Below, in pieces: positions 9,948-20,492 of a stretch of 64,000 nucleotides of DNA (within the stretch, counting starts at the first letter, position 1; every line of letters starts with the position of its first letter). The stretch is taken from contig JAZKAD010000015.1 in NCBI GenBank assembly GCA_040389305.1, forward strand, positions 30,368 to 94,367, in the 5' to 3' direction. Under the pieces are notes generated by a model. It had not been told where the DNA came from and searched no databases. It worked only from the letters and a program-made list of their open reading frames with translations. The position numbers and the translations under genes are program-made. This DNA comes from JAZKAD01 sp040389305. GTDB lineage: Bacteria; Pseudomonadota; Alphaproteobacteria; Rickettsiales; Rickettsiaceae.

Positions 9948-11015
9948 TCATATTGCGGTTAGGTCTTCTAAGCTCCATCTGGCTCTTGGGCAGAAATTAA
10001 GGTCGTCCACAAGTCTAAGTTTTAACCTCTCAAGACCAGCCCATGATATCATTGCAGCATTATCAGTGCAAAGCGAAATTGGGGGGGCTACAAGCTTAAA
10101 ATTATGTATAGATAAAGCTTGTTGTAATTTTTCGCGCAGGTATATATTGGCAGCAACCCCCCCCGAGAGAATGAAATTCTGCGTCATAGTGTCATTGCGT
10201 ATTCCAGTCTCATTACAAAGTTTATTGAACATTTCTATTGCATTCAACGATCGTCTAGACAGTATCTCGGAAGCGGTATATTGAAACGAAGCGCAGATGT
10301 CTTGGATAAATTTTTCAGAGTGATTTTTTTTGTCTTTAGCTTCTTCTACAATCCGGCGCACCGCTGTTTTAAGGCCTGAAAATGACATATCGCAGCCTTC
10401 GCGCTCCGTCATCGAAAGAGGCAATTTATACGCATCATGCTGACCAGACTTTGCAAGCGCCTCGACAGCGGGGCCCCCAGGATATCCAAGCCCTAGGAGC
10501 TTAGCGGTTTTATCAAAAGCTTCGCCAACTGCATCATCTAGAGTTTGTCCGAGGATTTTATAATGCCCAAGTCCTAAGACTGCGATGAATTGACAATGCC
10601 CGCCCGACACCAGAAGCGAAAGATATGGAAAGGTAATATCAGAAGTTAGTCTTGGTGTAAGCACATGTCCTTCTAAGTGATTCACTGCGATAAAAGGTTT
10701 TTTTGTAACAGAAGCAAGGCCTTTTGCAAACATAGTGCCAACGATTACACCGCCGATAAGACCTGGGCCTGCTGTGACTGCGATACCATCTAAGTCGCTT
10801 AAGGACATTTTCGCATCAAACAATGCTTGCCTCACTGCGCTCTCTAAGTTTTGCATATGAGATCTTGCAGCGATTTCCGGAACAACGCCTTGGTATGGAG
10901 CGTGTTCTTTAAGCTGCGTGATTACAATATTTGAGAGTATTTGCTTATCACTAGATACTATGGCAGCTCCAGTATCATCACAGCTCGATTCAATTCCGAG
11001 GATATATTTGGTCAT
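9948..11015 (-). CDS. tsaD: tRNA t6A threonylcarbamoyltransferase TsaD
   Basis: Transfers threonylcarbamoyl from threonylcarbamoyl-AMP to A37 of ANN-decoding tRNAs. The 355 residues are full length. The N-terminus ILGIESSCDDTGAAIV is the ASKHA phosphate-binding start, the metal ligands lie in NHLEGH (about 117-122), and the family segments LLVSGGHCQ and GLGYPGGPA follow. The start overlaps the NUDIX gene stop by 4 bases, indicating translational coupling. Partner genes tsaB and tsaE are not in the window. Confidence 0.95.
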   Translation of the reverse strand: MTKYILGIESSCDDTGAAIVSSDKQILSNIVITQLKEHAPYQGVVPEIAARSHMQNLESAVRQALFDAKMSLSDLDGIAVTAGPGLIGGVIVGTMFAKGLASVTKKPFIAVNHLEGHVLTPRLTSDITFPYLSLLVSGGHCQFIAVLGLGHYKILGQTLDDAVGEAFDKTAKLLGLGYPGGPAVEALAKSGQHDAYKLPLSMTEREGCDMSFSGLKTAVRRIVEEAKDKKNHSEKFIQDICASFQYTASEILSRRSLNAIEMFNKLCNETGIRNDTMTQNFILSGGVAANIYLREKLQQALSIHNFKLVAPPISLCTDNAAMISWAGLERLKLRLVDDLNFCPRARWSLEDLTAI

Positions 11016-11476
11016 ATCATCTCGCTCATAAATCCACTGCTCGCATCATGCCTTAGCCAATTAGGCAATAATTTCTTTAAAGGCTCTGGGCGAAAATCTA
11101 TATTGCTTATTTCCGCAAGAGGCATCCAAATCAATTCTATGTGATCTTCCATTTTTGGAATAATACTATGGATTTTAAGATCATCAGATTCAACTTCAAA
11201 AATTATATTATATTCATGATTATGGCATATACTATTATGCCCCGGCTCGAAGCTATACTCAAGTAACCCTATAAATCTTGTGATTTTTGCCCTTGCCCCA
11301 GTTTCTTCTAGAATTTCTCGCAAAGCAGCTTCTTCTGCGGATTCACCATGTTCGATATGTCCGCCTGGAAGAAAATAAAACGCGATAGGAAGATCAAGAG
11401 TTTTGCAAAGTAAAATATGCCCCTCATCTATAATGGCTGCTCTTGCAAGTACATGGATGTTGCCCGCATTACTCAT
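11012..11476 (-). CDS. NUDIX hydrolase
   Basis: A 154-residue single-domain NUDIX protein. The Nudix box is complete: GHIEHGESAEEAALREILEE followed by TG, around residues 38-59, with the metal-binding REILEE core. Members hydrolyse nucleoside diphosphates linked to another moiety; the substrate cannot be told from sequence. It lies between a MazG-like NTP pyrophosphatase gene (1 base after that gene's end) and tsaD (4-base overlap), so two nucleotide-cleaning enzymes are adjacent in one transcript. Confidence 0.88.
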   Translation of the reverse strand: MSNAGNIHVLARAAIIDEGHILLCKTLDLPIAFYFLPGGHIEHGESAEEAALREILEETGARAKITRFIGLLEYSFEPGHNSICHNHEYNIIFEVESDDLKIHSIIPKMEDHIELIWMPLAEISNIDFRPEPLKKLLPNWLRHDASSGFMSEMI

Positions 11477-11887
11477 CTACTTGATCTCCACATACTTCTC
11501 TTTTTGCGATAAATAGTAATCAATGTCTTCATGATCCGCATCTATCTCAACATGAGAAGCGTACAATTTTTTCTTAAAGCCACCATTTGAATCTTTTTTA
11601 CTCAGTCTTTTCTGCTCGATTTGAGAAAAAGAGAGGTTGAGAGCTTCGCGTAAGGCATGCAGCACTTCAAAGACATCTGCAAGCTCCTCTATCATGTCTT
11701 CAGTAGTAGCATCCGATACTTCCAAAGACTCTTCTATCAATTTATCTTTTAGGCGCTTTATATATTCATCTTGTTCCATAATGCGAGCTTCAATCCTGGC
11801 GCCTTTTGCCTTGATAATCTCTGGGAGTTTGTCCCTAATCAGTTTATCAATTTTAAAATGATGTGTTTTGAGTGGGGTCTGTGTCAT
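11477..11887 (-). CDS. MazG-like all-alpha NTP pyrophosphatase (COG4997 type)
   Basis: A 136-residue protein with the all-alpha NTP-pyrophosphatase pattern: KLIRDKLPEII near residue 14, then KLIEESLEVSDA and EDMIEELADVFEVL (about 50-80), whose acidic residues bind Mg2+. The IRDKLP start is typical of the small house-cleaning group COG4997 rather than of full MazG. Likely role is hydrolysis of non-canonical nucleoside triphosphates. It overlaps the stop of the upstream transporter gene by 4 bases and abuts the NUDIX gene. Confidence 0.8.
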   Translation of the reverse strand: MTQTPLKTHHFKIDKLIRDKLPEIIKAKGARIEARIMEQDEYIKRLKDKLIEESLEVSDATTEDMIEELADVFEVLHALREALNLSFSQIEQKRLSKKDSNGGFKKKLYASHVEIDADHEDIDYYLSQKEKYVEIK

Positions 11888-12534
11888 GATATATTATCCC
11901 TCCTTCTAATATATCTTATCCCATAAAACCCTAAATAAAATATCGGCGTGCTGCATATGGTGAAAAACAACTTGAAGAGATAGCTGTTTATAATTAAAGG
12001 TAGCATTTGATTAGATGGTAGCACTTTAAATGCTACTAAAAAGCTAATAATAATAACGGTGTCTATCAAGAGAGATATAGCAGTGCTTACATTATTTCTA
12101 AGCCAAAGATGCTTTGAATTTGTTATTTTCCGGATAAATAAATATAGTTTTATATCTATATTTTGCGATACATAGCATGCGATAATTGACCCTACAAAAT
12201 TGACTCCGTACATCCCAAATATCTTCTGAAAAGTTGCATTGTCAATATTCGACCAGGCAGTTGCATCTAAAGAGGCCATAAAATACAAGGCCATAACTAC
12301 TATAACATTCATGCAAATTGAGAGTTTGACGCAAAAAGCAGCTAACTTAGAGCCATAAAATTCGCTGATAAGATCCGTGAGAAGGAATGTTACGGGGTAG
12401 AAGATAGCGCCAACAGATAACTCAAAAACATGAATGGATAAAATGTCGATAGCAACGAATTTTTGATATACCAAATTACCCGTAACTATTAGTACGGAAA
12501 ACAATGTGCATAATAAGACATATGTTCTATCCAC
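11884..12534 (-). CDS. Queuosine-precursor transporter (YhhQ/VUT family)
   Basis: A 216-residue inner-membrane protein with about six helices. The family signature region FYPVTFLLTDLISEFYG (about 46-62) is clear. YhhQ-type proteins import queuine or preQ bases for tRNA modification, which fits a host-dependent bacterium that salvages from its host. The start appears to be GTG at 12534, overlapping the trmJ stop by 8 bases. Substrate is inferred from family only. Confidence 0.87.
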   Translation of the reverse strand: MDRTYVLLCTLFSVLIVTGNLVYQKFVAIDILSIHVFELSVGAIFYPVTFLLTDLISEFYGSKLAAFCVKLSICMNVIVVMALYFMASLDATAWSNIDNATFQKIFGMYGVNFVGSIIACYVSQNIDIKLYLFIRKITNSKHLWLRNNVSTAISLLIDTVIIISFLVAFKVLPSNQMLPLIINSYLFKLFFTICSTPIFYLGFYGIRYIRRRDNIS

Positions 12535-13240
12535 GATTCTCTGCGCTCAAAGAGGTTATAATACCGCGTAATGTCTGTGCTTCGCTATGGGATAAATTCT
12601 CTATCCTGCTGAATATATTAATAATATTCTGCTTCATTAACTGCCGCTTTTCTGGAATTTTAAAAAATTTTGCGCCTTCTAGCTCGCCAAATAAATGATC
12701 AAATAGATGCTGTAATTCTCCCTTTGTTGCAAGTTCTTGCGCATTTGATAAATCCTCGCGAGGAGTGGCTTGAAAAAGCTCATAGGAAACTATTGCCACT
12801 GCATGGGCTATATTGAGCGAGCTAAAATTAGGGTCTGTGTCTATGGTTAGTATTTCATTTGCTAGGGCAATTTCTTGGTTTTGCAATCCAGAGCTTTCGC
12901 GCCCGAACATTATCCCAATTTTCTTATTTGCTTGGAGGTTTTCTCTAAGGTTCTTTGAAAGGGTATAGTCTTTATTCATGCTCCGCATTTGGGCCGTGGT
13001 GGCATAAACATACTCCAAAGACTCTATTGCATCGTCTAAAGAGTCATAAAGCTTTGCATTATGTATGATGTCTATAGCGCCCACAGCATTTGCATCAGCC
13101 TTGGGATTTGGCCAACCATCGCGGGGATTTACTATTCTAAGATCGTCAAGACCAAAGTTTTTCATAGCCCTTGCCGCCGCTCCAATATTTTCTCCCATTT
13201 GAGGGGAGACTAAAATAATGGCTATGCTTGGTGTTCTCAT
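12527..13240 (-). CDS. trmJ: tRNA 2'-O-methyltransferase TrmJ (SPOUT family)
   Basis: SPOUT-fold methyltransferase of the TrmJ/TrmH group, 237 residues, expected to methylate the 2'-OH of tRNA position 32. Seen: the N-terminal IILVSPQMGENIGAAARAM with the conserved Asn-Ile-Gly-Ala-Ala-Ala-Arg run, the GIMFGRESSGLQNQEI SAM-binding knot (about 110-125) and the C-terminal knot part FSSLNIAHAVAIVSYEL. It lies 6 bases downstream of nfeD and overlaps the next gene by 8 bases. Confidence 0.9.
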   Translation of the reverse strand: MRTPSIAIILVSPQMGENIGAAARAMKNFGLDDLRIVNPRDGWPNPKADANAVGAIDIIHNAKLYDSLDDAIESLEYVYATTAQMRSMNKDYTLSKNLRENLQANKKIGIMFGRESSGLQNQEIALANEILTIDTDPNFSSLNIAHAVAIVSYELFQATPREDLSNAQELATKGELQHLFDHLFGELEGAKFFKIPEKRQLMKQNIINIFSRIENLSHSEAQTLRGIITSLSAENRG

Positions 13241-13246
13241 CCTTTC

Positions 13247-13708
13247 CTACTGTTGCTTCCTACTGTCGATCGCGTCACATATTAATATATTGCCTTCAAC
13301 CTCTCTAACTTTTAGAATCGCCCCCACTTCTGCGGGTTTAAAATCCTCAGCAAGCTTAGCATTCATTATAGTGCCAGACCATTTAACCTGTCCAATGATG
13401 CCTGCCTCGAGAGGAAGATTTATTACTTCTACTTCTTGACCAACAAGGTCAGAGGTTTGAGAGCGCTTTGTGCTAAATATATTAGGATACTTAAGGGGCT
13501 TCCATAAAGCGATAACCCAAAAGCAGGAAAAAAGACAAAACAAGAGATATTGATATACCTCCATACTAGGAATGAAGCTTACGATGGCTGCAACTGTAAC
13601 TGCGCCCAAGCTCAGAAAAATACCACCAAGTCCTGGGGATATGAGGAGCTCGATAAGTATTCCGGCAAATCCAAATATGAGCCACCATTCTGTCTGAGTA
13701 ATGTCCAT
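13247..13708 (-). CDS. NfeD-like membrane protein
   Basis: A 153-residue short NfeD protein: hydrophobic N-terminal half with two to three helices (about 8-70, including a Pro-Gly-Leu-Gly-Gly turn) and a soluble C-terminal OB-fold domain (about 85-150) containing GQEVEVINLPLEAGIIGQVK. Such proteins usually pair with a stomatin/flotillin-type (SPFH) gene and act in membrane quality control. No SPFH gene is adjacent here; the neighbours are trmJ (6 bases) and a cytochrome c gene (32 bases). Confidence 0.8.
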   Translation of the reverse strand: MDITQTEWWLIFGFAGILIELLISPGLGGIFLSLGAVTVAAIVSFIPSMEVYQYLLFCLFSCFWVIALWKPLKYPNIFSTKRSQTSDLVGQEVEVINLPLEAGIIGQVKWSGTIMNAKLAEDFKPAEVGAILKVREVEGNILICDAIDSRKQQ

Positions 13709-13740
13709 ATTCCTTCTCCTGACTTAATTATAAACGTCTA

Positions 13741-14289
13741 TTAAGGTAAGGCTGGGGGTGGGGCGTCATGAGCATTAAGGCGCAAAAATTCCACCACATT
13801 CGCTATATCTTCAGGCTTGCTAAGTCCCGCGAAGGACATTTTAGTGCCAGGCAAATAAGCTCTTGGGTTTTTAAGAAATGCAAAGAGATCTGCATATTCC
13901 CATTTTCCGCCTTTAGCCATCATTGCTGCCGAGTATTTATAATCCGCAATGCTGCCTTTATCGCGGCCTATCACGTTCCATAAATGAGGCCCCACTTTAT
14001 TAGGTCCATCTTTATCTACGCTATGGCAAGCAAGGCATTTTTTAATTATATTTTCTCCAGCGCTAGCATTCGCAGTTTTCATCAGAGCTGCTATATCTAT
14101 AGGAGCTTCTGGCGCTGCTGAGGCAGTAGATCCTTCAACATGTATTCCATGAGTGTCTACAGTATACCCACGTTGCTCCGGAGAGAGATTCGGTTTATAT
14201 AATATATTAACAACAGTACCTACAATCATAGCAATTAAACTTGCTAGTAAAATAGATGCGGCAATTTTATTTAGTTCAAATCCGGACAT
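13741..14289 (-). CDS. Membrane-anchored cytochrome c (CycM/c552 type)
   Basis: A 182-residue cytochrome c with an uncleaved N-terminal anchor helix (about 10-30), an Ala/Pro-rich linker and a class I heme domain. Heme attachment is CLACH (Cys85, Cys88, His89); the likely Met axial ligand is in GTKMSF near residue 149. It probably carries electrons to the aa3 oxidase whose subunit I gene starts 180 bases away on the other strand, as CycM does in other alphaproteobacteria. It is the first gene of the eight-gene minus-strand run. Confidence 0.9.
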   Translation of the reverse strand: MSGFELNKIAASILLASLIAMIVGTVVNILYKPNLSPEQRGYTVDTHGIHVEGSTASAAPEAPIDIAALMKTANASAGENIIKKCLACHSVDKDGPNKVGPHLWNVIGRDKGSIADYKYSAAMMAKGGKWEYADLFAFLKNPRAYLPGTKMSFAGLSKPEDIANVVEFLRLNAHDAPPPALP

Positions 14290-14421
14290 AAAATCCTAAA
14301 ATAACATCTGTTTATAGAACGGTGTATCCAATTTCCCACACGCATCCCAAAGGAAGATAGCACATAGAACATATTTCATTCAAGAACATTTCTTTTTTGA
14401 GGTGTATTTTATCCGATGAGC

Positions 14422-14444
14422 ATGTTATAACATACAAATATAAT
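14422..14444 (+). promoter_or_regulatory. Candidate coxA promoter region with 12-bp palindrome
   Basis: In the 179-base space between the divergent cycM and coxA genes, a perfect palindrome ATGTTATAACAT (14422-14433) is followed by a consensus -10 box TATAAT (14439-14444), 24 bases before the coxA ATG. No good -35 hexamer sits at the right distance, so this could be an activator-dependent promoter with the palindrome as operator. Short AT-rich palindromes are common by chance. Confidence 0.35.
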
Positions 14445-14456
14445 ACTAACAACTAG

Positions 14457-16073
<1,617 letters not shown>

Positions 16074-16084
16074 GCGGTAGTTGA

Positions 16085-17002
16085 ATGAGCGCAGAAATGA
16101 GCGGCATGGTAAGCAGTGCAATTACCCGAAATACAGCGAGTGATAGTACGGTTAGTGACTATATCTCGCTTACAAAACCCCGCGTGATGACATTGGTAGT
16201 GTTTAGTGGTATAGCGGGTATGGTTATGGCTCCAGGGCCTATGCATCCTTTGATAGCTTTTGTTGCTACTTTATGCATCGCTCTTGCGTCTGGTGGAGCT
16301 GCAGCAATTAATATGTGGTATGACCGCGACATTGACACCATTATGCTGCGTACGCAAAATCGTCCTATAGTAAAAGGTAAGATAGCTCCAGAAGAAGCCC
16401 TTGCGTTCGGGGTCATACTTTCGTTTTTTGCTGTAATGTTTATGGCTGTATGTGTGTCGTACCTAGCCAGCTTACTTCTTCTCGCGTCAATCCTCTTTTA
16501 TGTGTTTATATATACTATATGGTTGAAGCGTAGCAGCGTGCAAAACATAGTAATTGGTGGTGCTGCTGGGGCATTTCCGCCAATGATAGGCTGGGCAGCT
16601 GTCACTGGCAATGTGACAATAGAATCCATGATATTGTTTTTGCTGATATTTCTATGGACGCCACCGCATTTTTGGGCCCTGGCTTTGTATAAATCCGATG
16701 ACTACAAAAAATGCAATATTCCGATGATGCCTATAGTAAAAGGAGATTTGTACACTAAAAAGCAAATCATCCTCTATAGTTGCCTTATGGTCGCAATCTC
16801 TATCCTACCTAGCGCCGTAGGTATGACAGGGGTAGTTTACGCATGCTTTGCGATAATGCTTGGAGCTTGGTTTTTATATGATGCTGTTTCTTTGTTAAGT
16901 GACCAGACAAACCGCTTAGCACCTAGATTATTTTTCTTTTCTATAATATATCTTTTTGCTATTTTCGGATTTATGATGATAGATCATTACATTAAATTCT
17001 AG
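16085..17002 (+). CDS. ctaB: Protoheme IX farnesyltransferase (heme O synthase)
   Basis: UbiA-family membrane prenyltransferase that converts heme B to heme O for the aa3 oxidase. 305 residues with about nine helices. The first Asp-rich motif is NMWYDRDID followed by MLRTQNRP (about 76-93). The second conserved loop is FLWTPPHFWALAL then YKSDDYKK. It lies 11 bases after coxA and 21 bases before a coxF-like small gene, as in the conserved alphaproteobacterial cox cluster. Confidence 0.95.
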   Translation: MSAEMSGMVSSAITRNTASDSTVSDYISLTKPRVMTLVVFSGIAGMVMAPGPMHPLIAFVATLCIALASGGAAAINMWYDRDIDTIMLRTQNRPIVKGKIAPEEALAFGVILSFFAVMFMAVCVSYLASLLLLASILFYVFIYTIWLKRSSVQNIVIGGAAGAFPPMIGWAAVTGNVTIESMILFLLIFLWTPPHFWALALYKSDDYKKCNIPMMPIVKGDLYTKKQIILYSCLMVAISILPSAVGMTGVVYACFAIMLGAWFLYDAVSLLSDQTNRLAPRLFFFSIIYLFAIFGFMMIDHYIKF

Positions 17003-17023
17003 ATATCGTGTTTCAAGGCTTCT

Positions 17024-17128
17024 ATGGATAAATCTACCAAGAAAAAAAACATGGCAATGCTAATAGTGCTGGTTGCTATGGTGGTGTTGCTATTTTCTGT
17101 GTCTATAGTGAAAATGACTGGATACTGA
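17024..17128 (+). CDS. CoxF-like single-helix protein, 34 residues
   Basis: A very short gene immediately after ctaB: a basic N-terminus (MDKSTKKKNMAM), one membrane helix rich in Leu/Val, and a Ser-Ile-Val-Lys-Met ending. This basic head, helix and (T/S)IVKM tail is the pattern of the small CoxF-type protein found between ctaB and ctaG in alphaproteobacterial oxidase clusters. CAAGG lies about 6 bases before the ATG. Its exact function is unknown; position suggests a part in oxidase assembly. Confidence 0.7.
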   Translation: MDKSTKKKNMAMLIVLVAMVVLLFSVSIVKMTGY

Positions 17129-17142
17129 GAATCATAGGATTA

Positions 17143-17275
17143 TACCAAATTCCAGATTAAATTAGATAATTGATTTTTTTTGCGAAGGCTGCGTAAGTCT
17201 ATAAGTAATAGATGCGCAAAGCCGAGTTAAAAAATCGATTAGATCATTTAAAAATGAAACTTGGTATTGCTTCGC
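17143..17275. repeat. Imperfect palindromic element, copy A of a dispersed repeat
   Basis: A roughly 130-base element whose two ends are inverted copies of each other: the left arm at 17145-17177 and a diverged right arm at about 17232-17272, around a central small hairpin (TCTAT/ATAGA). The left-arm core recurs with one mismatch at 43707-43739 and, inverted with one mismatch over 26 bases, at 57327-57352. No open frame is inside. It resembles Rickettsia-type palindromic elements or a MITE and lies between coxF and the arginase gene. Confidence 0.7.
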
Positions 17276-17277
17276 TT

Positions 17278-18204
17278 TTAGGTTAATAAAGACGTGTTAC
17301 CATTCTTTGTGCGATCTAAAACCCGCAATATATTGCATATAATATCTGCAGTTTTATCTTCTCGATCTAAACTTGGGTTGAACTCTGCTATTTCCAAGCA
17401 TTTCAGGTTTTCTGATGCAAAGAGTATAGGTAAATTATCTTTGACTTCATTGAACCTAAGGCCGCCAGGCTCAGGACTTCCGACACCAGGAGCGTCTTCG
17501 GGATCGAAAGAATCTAAATCGATTGAAACTCCGAATCCTCGCGTATTATGTCCTACAATCTTCAGGGCTTCTTCGAACACAGATTTTACACCGCGTCTTT
17601 CGACTTCTTCTATATAAAAAACTTTTACCTTGCTTGAGGCCAAAAAGTTATTTTCGCCTTTCTCAAAAGATCTGACCCCTATTAGCACCAAATTTTCTGG
17701 ATTAATTTTACGTCCATCGCAGCCGATATGCCTAAGGTCGCTATCGCCATTATCTAGAAGAATAGCAAGGGGCATGCCGTGCAAGGCTTGGGAAGGGGAG
17801 GTTATGTAGGTGTGAGCATCCATATGTGCATCTATCCATATTAGCCCAAAATTATTTTGAACACTTAAGCTATTGGTGACGCCAGACCAGGTGCCTATAC
17901 CACAGGAATGGTCTCCCCCGATGACAACGCATAGCTCATTTTCAACCCGAACAGCCCGAGAGACTTCTGCTGCAAGCTCCTTGCTATGTTTAAGGACTAA
18001 GTGATAGTTTTTACCATGGCTGTTTAGTTCTTCTATGTTTTGAATATTTTCAATGATGCAATCCCATTTAAAATTCGATCCAAGTTTTTGCACAAGTTGA
18101 TACTTAGATTCAAGATATTTCGGTCCAGAGTTTGTTGTATGAATCTGCGCTCCATGTCCGAATGCAGAACCAATAATATTAAATCTGCATTTTACCTTAT
18201 CCAT
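17278..18204 (-). CDS. Arginase
   Basis: Ureohydrolase, 308 residues, expected to split arginine into ornithine and urea. Mn-binding motifs are intact: GGDHS (96-100, His99), DAHMDAH (Asp125, His127, Asp129) and SIDLDSFDP (Asp229, Asp231). GVGSPEPGG (240-248) and the substrate His in ALHGMP (141-146) favour arginase over agmatinase. No urea-cycle or urease gene is near. It lies on the opposite strand between coxF and ctaG, interrupting a normally contiguous oxidase cluster, next to a palindromic repeat. In a host-associated bacterium it could feed on or deplete host arginine; that is inference. Confidence 0.88.
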   Translation of the reverse strand: MDKVKCRFNIIGSAFGHGAQIHTTNSGPKYLESKYQLVQKLGSNFKWDCIIENIQNIEELNSHGKNYHLVLKHSKELAAEVSRAVRVENELCVVIGGDHSCGIGTWSGVTNSLSVQNNFGLIWIDAHMDAHTYITSPSQALHGMPLAILLDNGDSDLRHIGCDGRKINPENLVLIGVRSFEKGENNFLASSKVKVFYIEEVERRGVKSVFEEALKIVGHNTRGFGVSIDLDSFDPEDAPGVGSPEPGGLRFNEVKDNLPILFASENLKCLEIAEFNPSLDREDKTADIICNILRVLDRTKNGNTSLLT

Positions 18205-18350
18205 AACCTATGACATATTTAATTTCTTCATTTACTATATAACTACCCGAAGCAATTACCATAAAACCTTACTCACATCCTAGGTTTAAAATTGCTTGTG
18301 ATGCATAGTTGTAATATTGTGTTGAATTTAGACGTCAGGTTAGGTAAGTC

Positions 18351-18887
18351 ATGCAACAAAAAACACCACAAAAATCTAATCTCACATTCGCCTTGATCTG
18401 CTTACTTTTTAGCATGACTCTACTCACTTTTGCTTCTGTAGAAATCTATAATTTATTTTGTAAAGTAACTGGGTATGGAGGGACTACGCAAAGAGGATAC
18501 GTATCTTCGCTTGTAAAAGGCAAGCGAGATATCATTGTGAGGTTTGATGCTAATGTGAATCCCGATTTGCCTTGGATCTTTATGCCCAAGCAAAATGATG
18601 TTGTTGTAAAACCAGGGGAAAATACTTTAGTTTTTTACTATGTCGAGAATCGTAGCAATAAAGATATTGTAGGGACTGCTGTATTCAACGTCACCCCTAG
18701 TAAGGCTGGGCAATACTTCATCAAAATCCATTGTTTTTGCTTTGAAGAGCAGTTACTCAAGGCGGGAGAAAGGGCTATGATGCCAGTCTCTTTTGTTTTG
18801 GACCCTGCGCTTGAAAATGATAAAGATATGAAGGATGTTGATACAATCACTTTATCTTATAGCTTTTTTAAAATACGCGATCAGTGA
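18351..18887 (+). CDS. ctaG: Cytochrome oxidase copper chaperone CtaG/Cox11
   Basis: Inserts copper into the Cu-B site of subunit I. 178 residues: one N-terminal membrane helix (about 11-33), the [10 protein letters not shown] segment (Cys37), and the copper-binding CFCFEEQ with Cys128 and Cys130, then a beta-rich periplasmic domain. The normal order is ctaB-coxF-ctaG; here about 1.2 kb with a palindromic element and an opposite-strand arginase separates coxF from ctaG, so ctaG probably has its own promoter. Confidence 0.92.
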   Translation: MQQKTPQKSNLTFALICLLFSMTLLTFASVEIYNLFCKVTGYGGTTQRGYVSSLVKGKRDIIVRFDANVNPDLPWIFMPKQNDVVVKPGENTLVFYYVENRSNKDIVGTAVFNVTPSKAGQYFIKIHCFCFEEQLLKAGERAMMPVSFVLDPALENDKDMKDVDTITLSYSFFKIRDQ

Positions 18888-18910
18888 TATTTACTGACCT
18901 ATAGCAGTAT

Positions 18911-19531
18911 TTAGATCTTGCCCAGTAATAACTTAACTCCAATGACTATAAAAATAATACCTATAGTTTTATCTATCAAACTCTTAGCTTTTTGAAATTT
19001 TGAGTTAAGTAAATTGCTCGAAAAAAATAAAGCAACCAAGGTAAACCATACAAAGGTTTGTATAAAAATTATGGCAGCATATAAAAGAATTGTATGAAGC
19101 TGAATTTCCGCCTCAATTACAACGCTAAATACTCCAATAAAGAATATCATAGCTTTAGGATTAAGAGCATTTACTAAAAATCCCTCATAAATAGCTTTAG
19201 TTATGCTCATTTTCTCATTTTTATGATCAGAAATGATCTCGGTATCCCCAGAATTTCTTAAAGTTTTATATCCAATATATATAAGGTAGAAGGCCCCGAA
19301 ATATTTGACTGCCACAAATACCAAGACATTTTGTTTAATTGCCAATCCTAAACCTAAAGATATGTAGGTTAGATGCACTAAAGTGCCGAGCGCTATTCCG
19401 AGGGCGGTATAAATACCATGTTTGCGTGAGTAAGATAAGCTGTTTTTAAGGACGATTACAAAATCTGGGCCCGGGCTAATTAAACCAAGAGTCATCACTA
19501 GCATTACGCTAAAAAACGAGGTGCTTACCAT
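18911..19531 (-). CDS. LysE/RhtB-family amino-acid exporter
   Basis: A 206-residue membrane protein with about six helices. The family signature [20 protein letters not shown] (16-35) and the later [13 protein letters not shown] stretch identify LysE/RhtB. Such proteins export lysine, threonine, homoserine lactone or related compounds; the substrate is not readable. The start overlaps the fabH stop by 7 bases, so it is at the end of the rpmF-fabH transcript. Confidence 0.87.
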   Translation of the reverse strand: MVSTSFFSVMLVMTLGLISPGPDFVIVLKNSLSYSRKHGIYTALGIALGTLVHLTYISLGLGLAIKQNVLVFVAVKYFGAFYLIYIGYKTLRNSGDTEIISDHKNEKMSITKAIYEGFLVNALNPKAMIFFIGVFSVVIEAEIQLHTILLYAAIIFIQTFVWFTLVALFFSSNLLNSKFQKAKSLIDKTIGIIFIVIGVKLLLGKI

Positions 19532-20487
19532 TGGATAAGCCCCGCTCCCCAGGTGAGCCCAGCGCCCAAGGCTATAGTCATTACGATATCACCTTTTTTG
19601 AGCTTTCCAGATTTTTTAAGAGTTGTAAGAGCCATGGGCACAGATGCGGCAGAGCAATTTGCATGCTCCCCTACTGTTTTCACGACGCGTTCATCTTCAA
19701 TACCAAGATTTTTGGCTATAGCATCAAGGATTCTGATATTTGCTTGATGAGGAACGAAGTAAGAAATGTCAGATAAACTTAAGTTGGATTCTTCCAGCAG
19801 AGCAGAAGCTGCGCTAGTCATTTTTTCAACCGCGTGCTTAAAAACTTCAGAGCCTTGCATTTTTATAACCCCAGCTTTGCCGTTCATGCTAACGCCGCCA
19901 TCTGTATATAATATATCCACGTAGTTTCCGTCTGAATATATCTTGCTAGATATAATTCCCGCACTTCCGCTTTCTTGCTTTAGTATAACCGCGCCAGCAC
20001 CGTCGCCAAATAAAATGCATGTACCACGATCTTGCCAATTTAGGAGAGAGGACATAAGGTCGGCGCCAACAAGCAATACTGTATTATAGCCGGAAGCCTT
20101 CATCATTGCGTCCGCCACATGTAGGCCATAGACAAATCCTGCGCATACTGCTTGAAGATCGAATGATGGAATGGAGGAAAGGCCTAGATAGCCCTGGAGC
20201 TTTGTAGCTACCGAAGGAAAACTATTATCAGGACTGGTAGTGCAGACAATGATAAGATCAATGGAAGATTTGTCTATATTAGCGTCCTTAATAGCCTCGA
20301 GAGAGGCAGCAAGAGCCATATGCGAAGTATATTCGCCATCAGAAGCTATATGTCTTTTGGTAATGCCAGTGCGACTGCGAATCCATTNNNNNNNNNNAGA
20401 GCCATTATTGAGGCTACGTGCCAGCTCTTCGTTGGTGACGAAGCGCTCCGGCAGGTATAAGCTGCAGCCTGCTATGACATTCCCCAT
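19525..20487 (-). CDS. fabH: 3-oxoacyl-ACP synthase III (contains an assembly gap)
   Basis: Starts type II fatty acid synthesis by condensing acetyl-CoA with malonyl-ACP. About 320 residues; catalytic Cys115 in AVCAGF, His247 in PHQANIRI and Asn277 in GEHANCS. Ten Ns (20388-20397) replace a few residues just before WIRSRTG, where relatives have a TSDEW-like run; the frame is continuous across them. The start is 5 bases after rpmF. In most Proteobacteria plsX lies between rpmF and fabH; here it is missing. Confidence 0.92.
   Translation of the reverse strand: MGNVIAGCSLYLPERFVTNEELARSLNNGSXXXXWIRSRTGITKRHIASDGEYTSHMALAASLEAIKDANIDKSSIDLIIVCTTSPDNSFPSVATKLQGYLGLSSIPSFDLQAVCAGFVYGLHVADAMMKASGYNTVLLVGADLMSSLLNWQDRGTCILFGDGAGAVILKQESGSAGIISSKIYSDGNYVDILYTDGGVSMNGKAGVIKMQGSEVFKHAVEKMTSAASALLEESNLSLSDISYFVPHQANIRILDAIAKNLGIEDERVVKTVGEHANCSAASVPMALTTLKKSGKLKKGDIVMTIALGAGLTWGAGLIQW
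20388..20397. other. Assembly gap inside fabH
   Basis: Run of ten Ns of nominal length. It falls in the N-terminal part of fabH; flanking frames agree, so it is not evidence of a broken gene. Confidence 0.98.
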
Positions 20488-20492
20488 AAACT

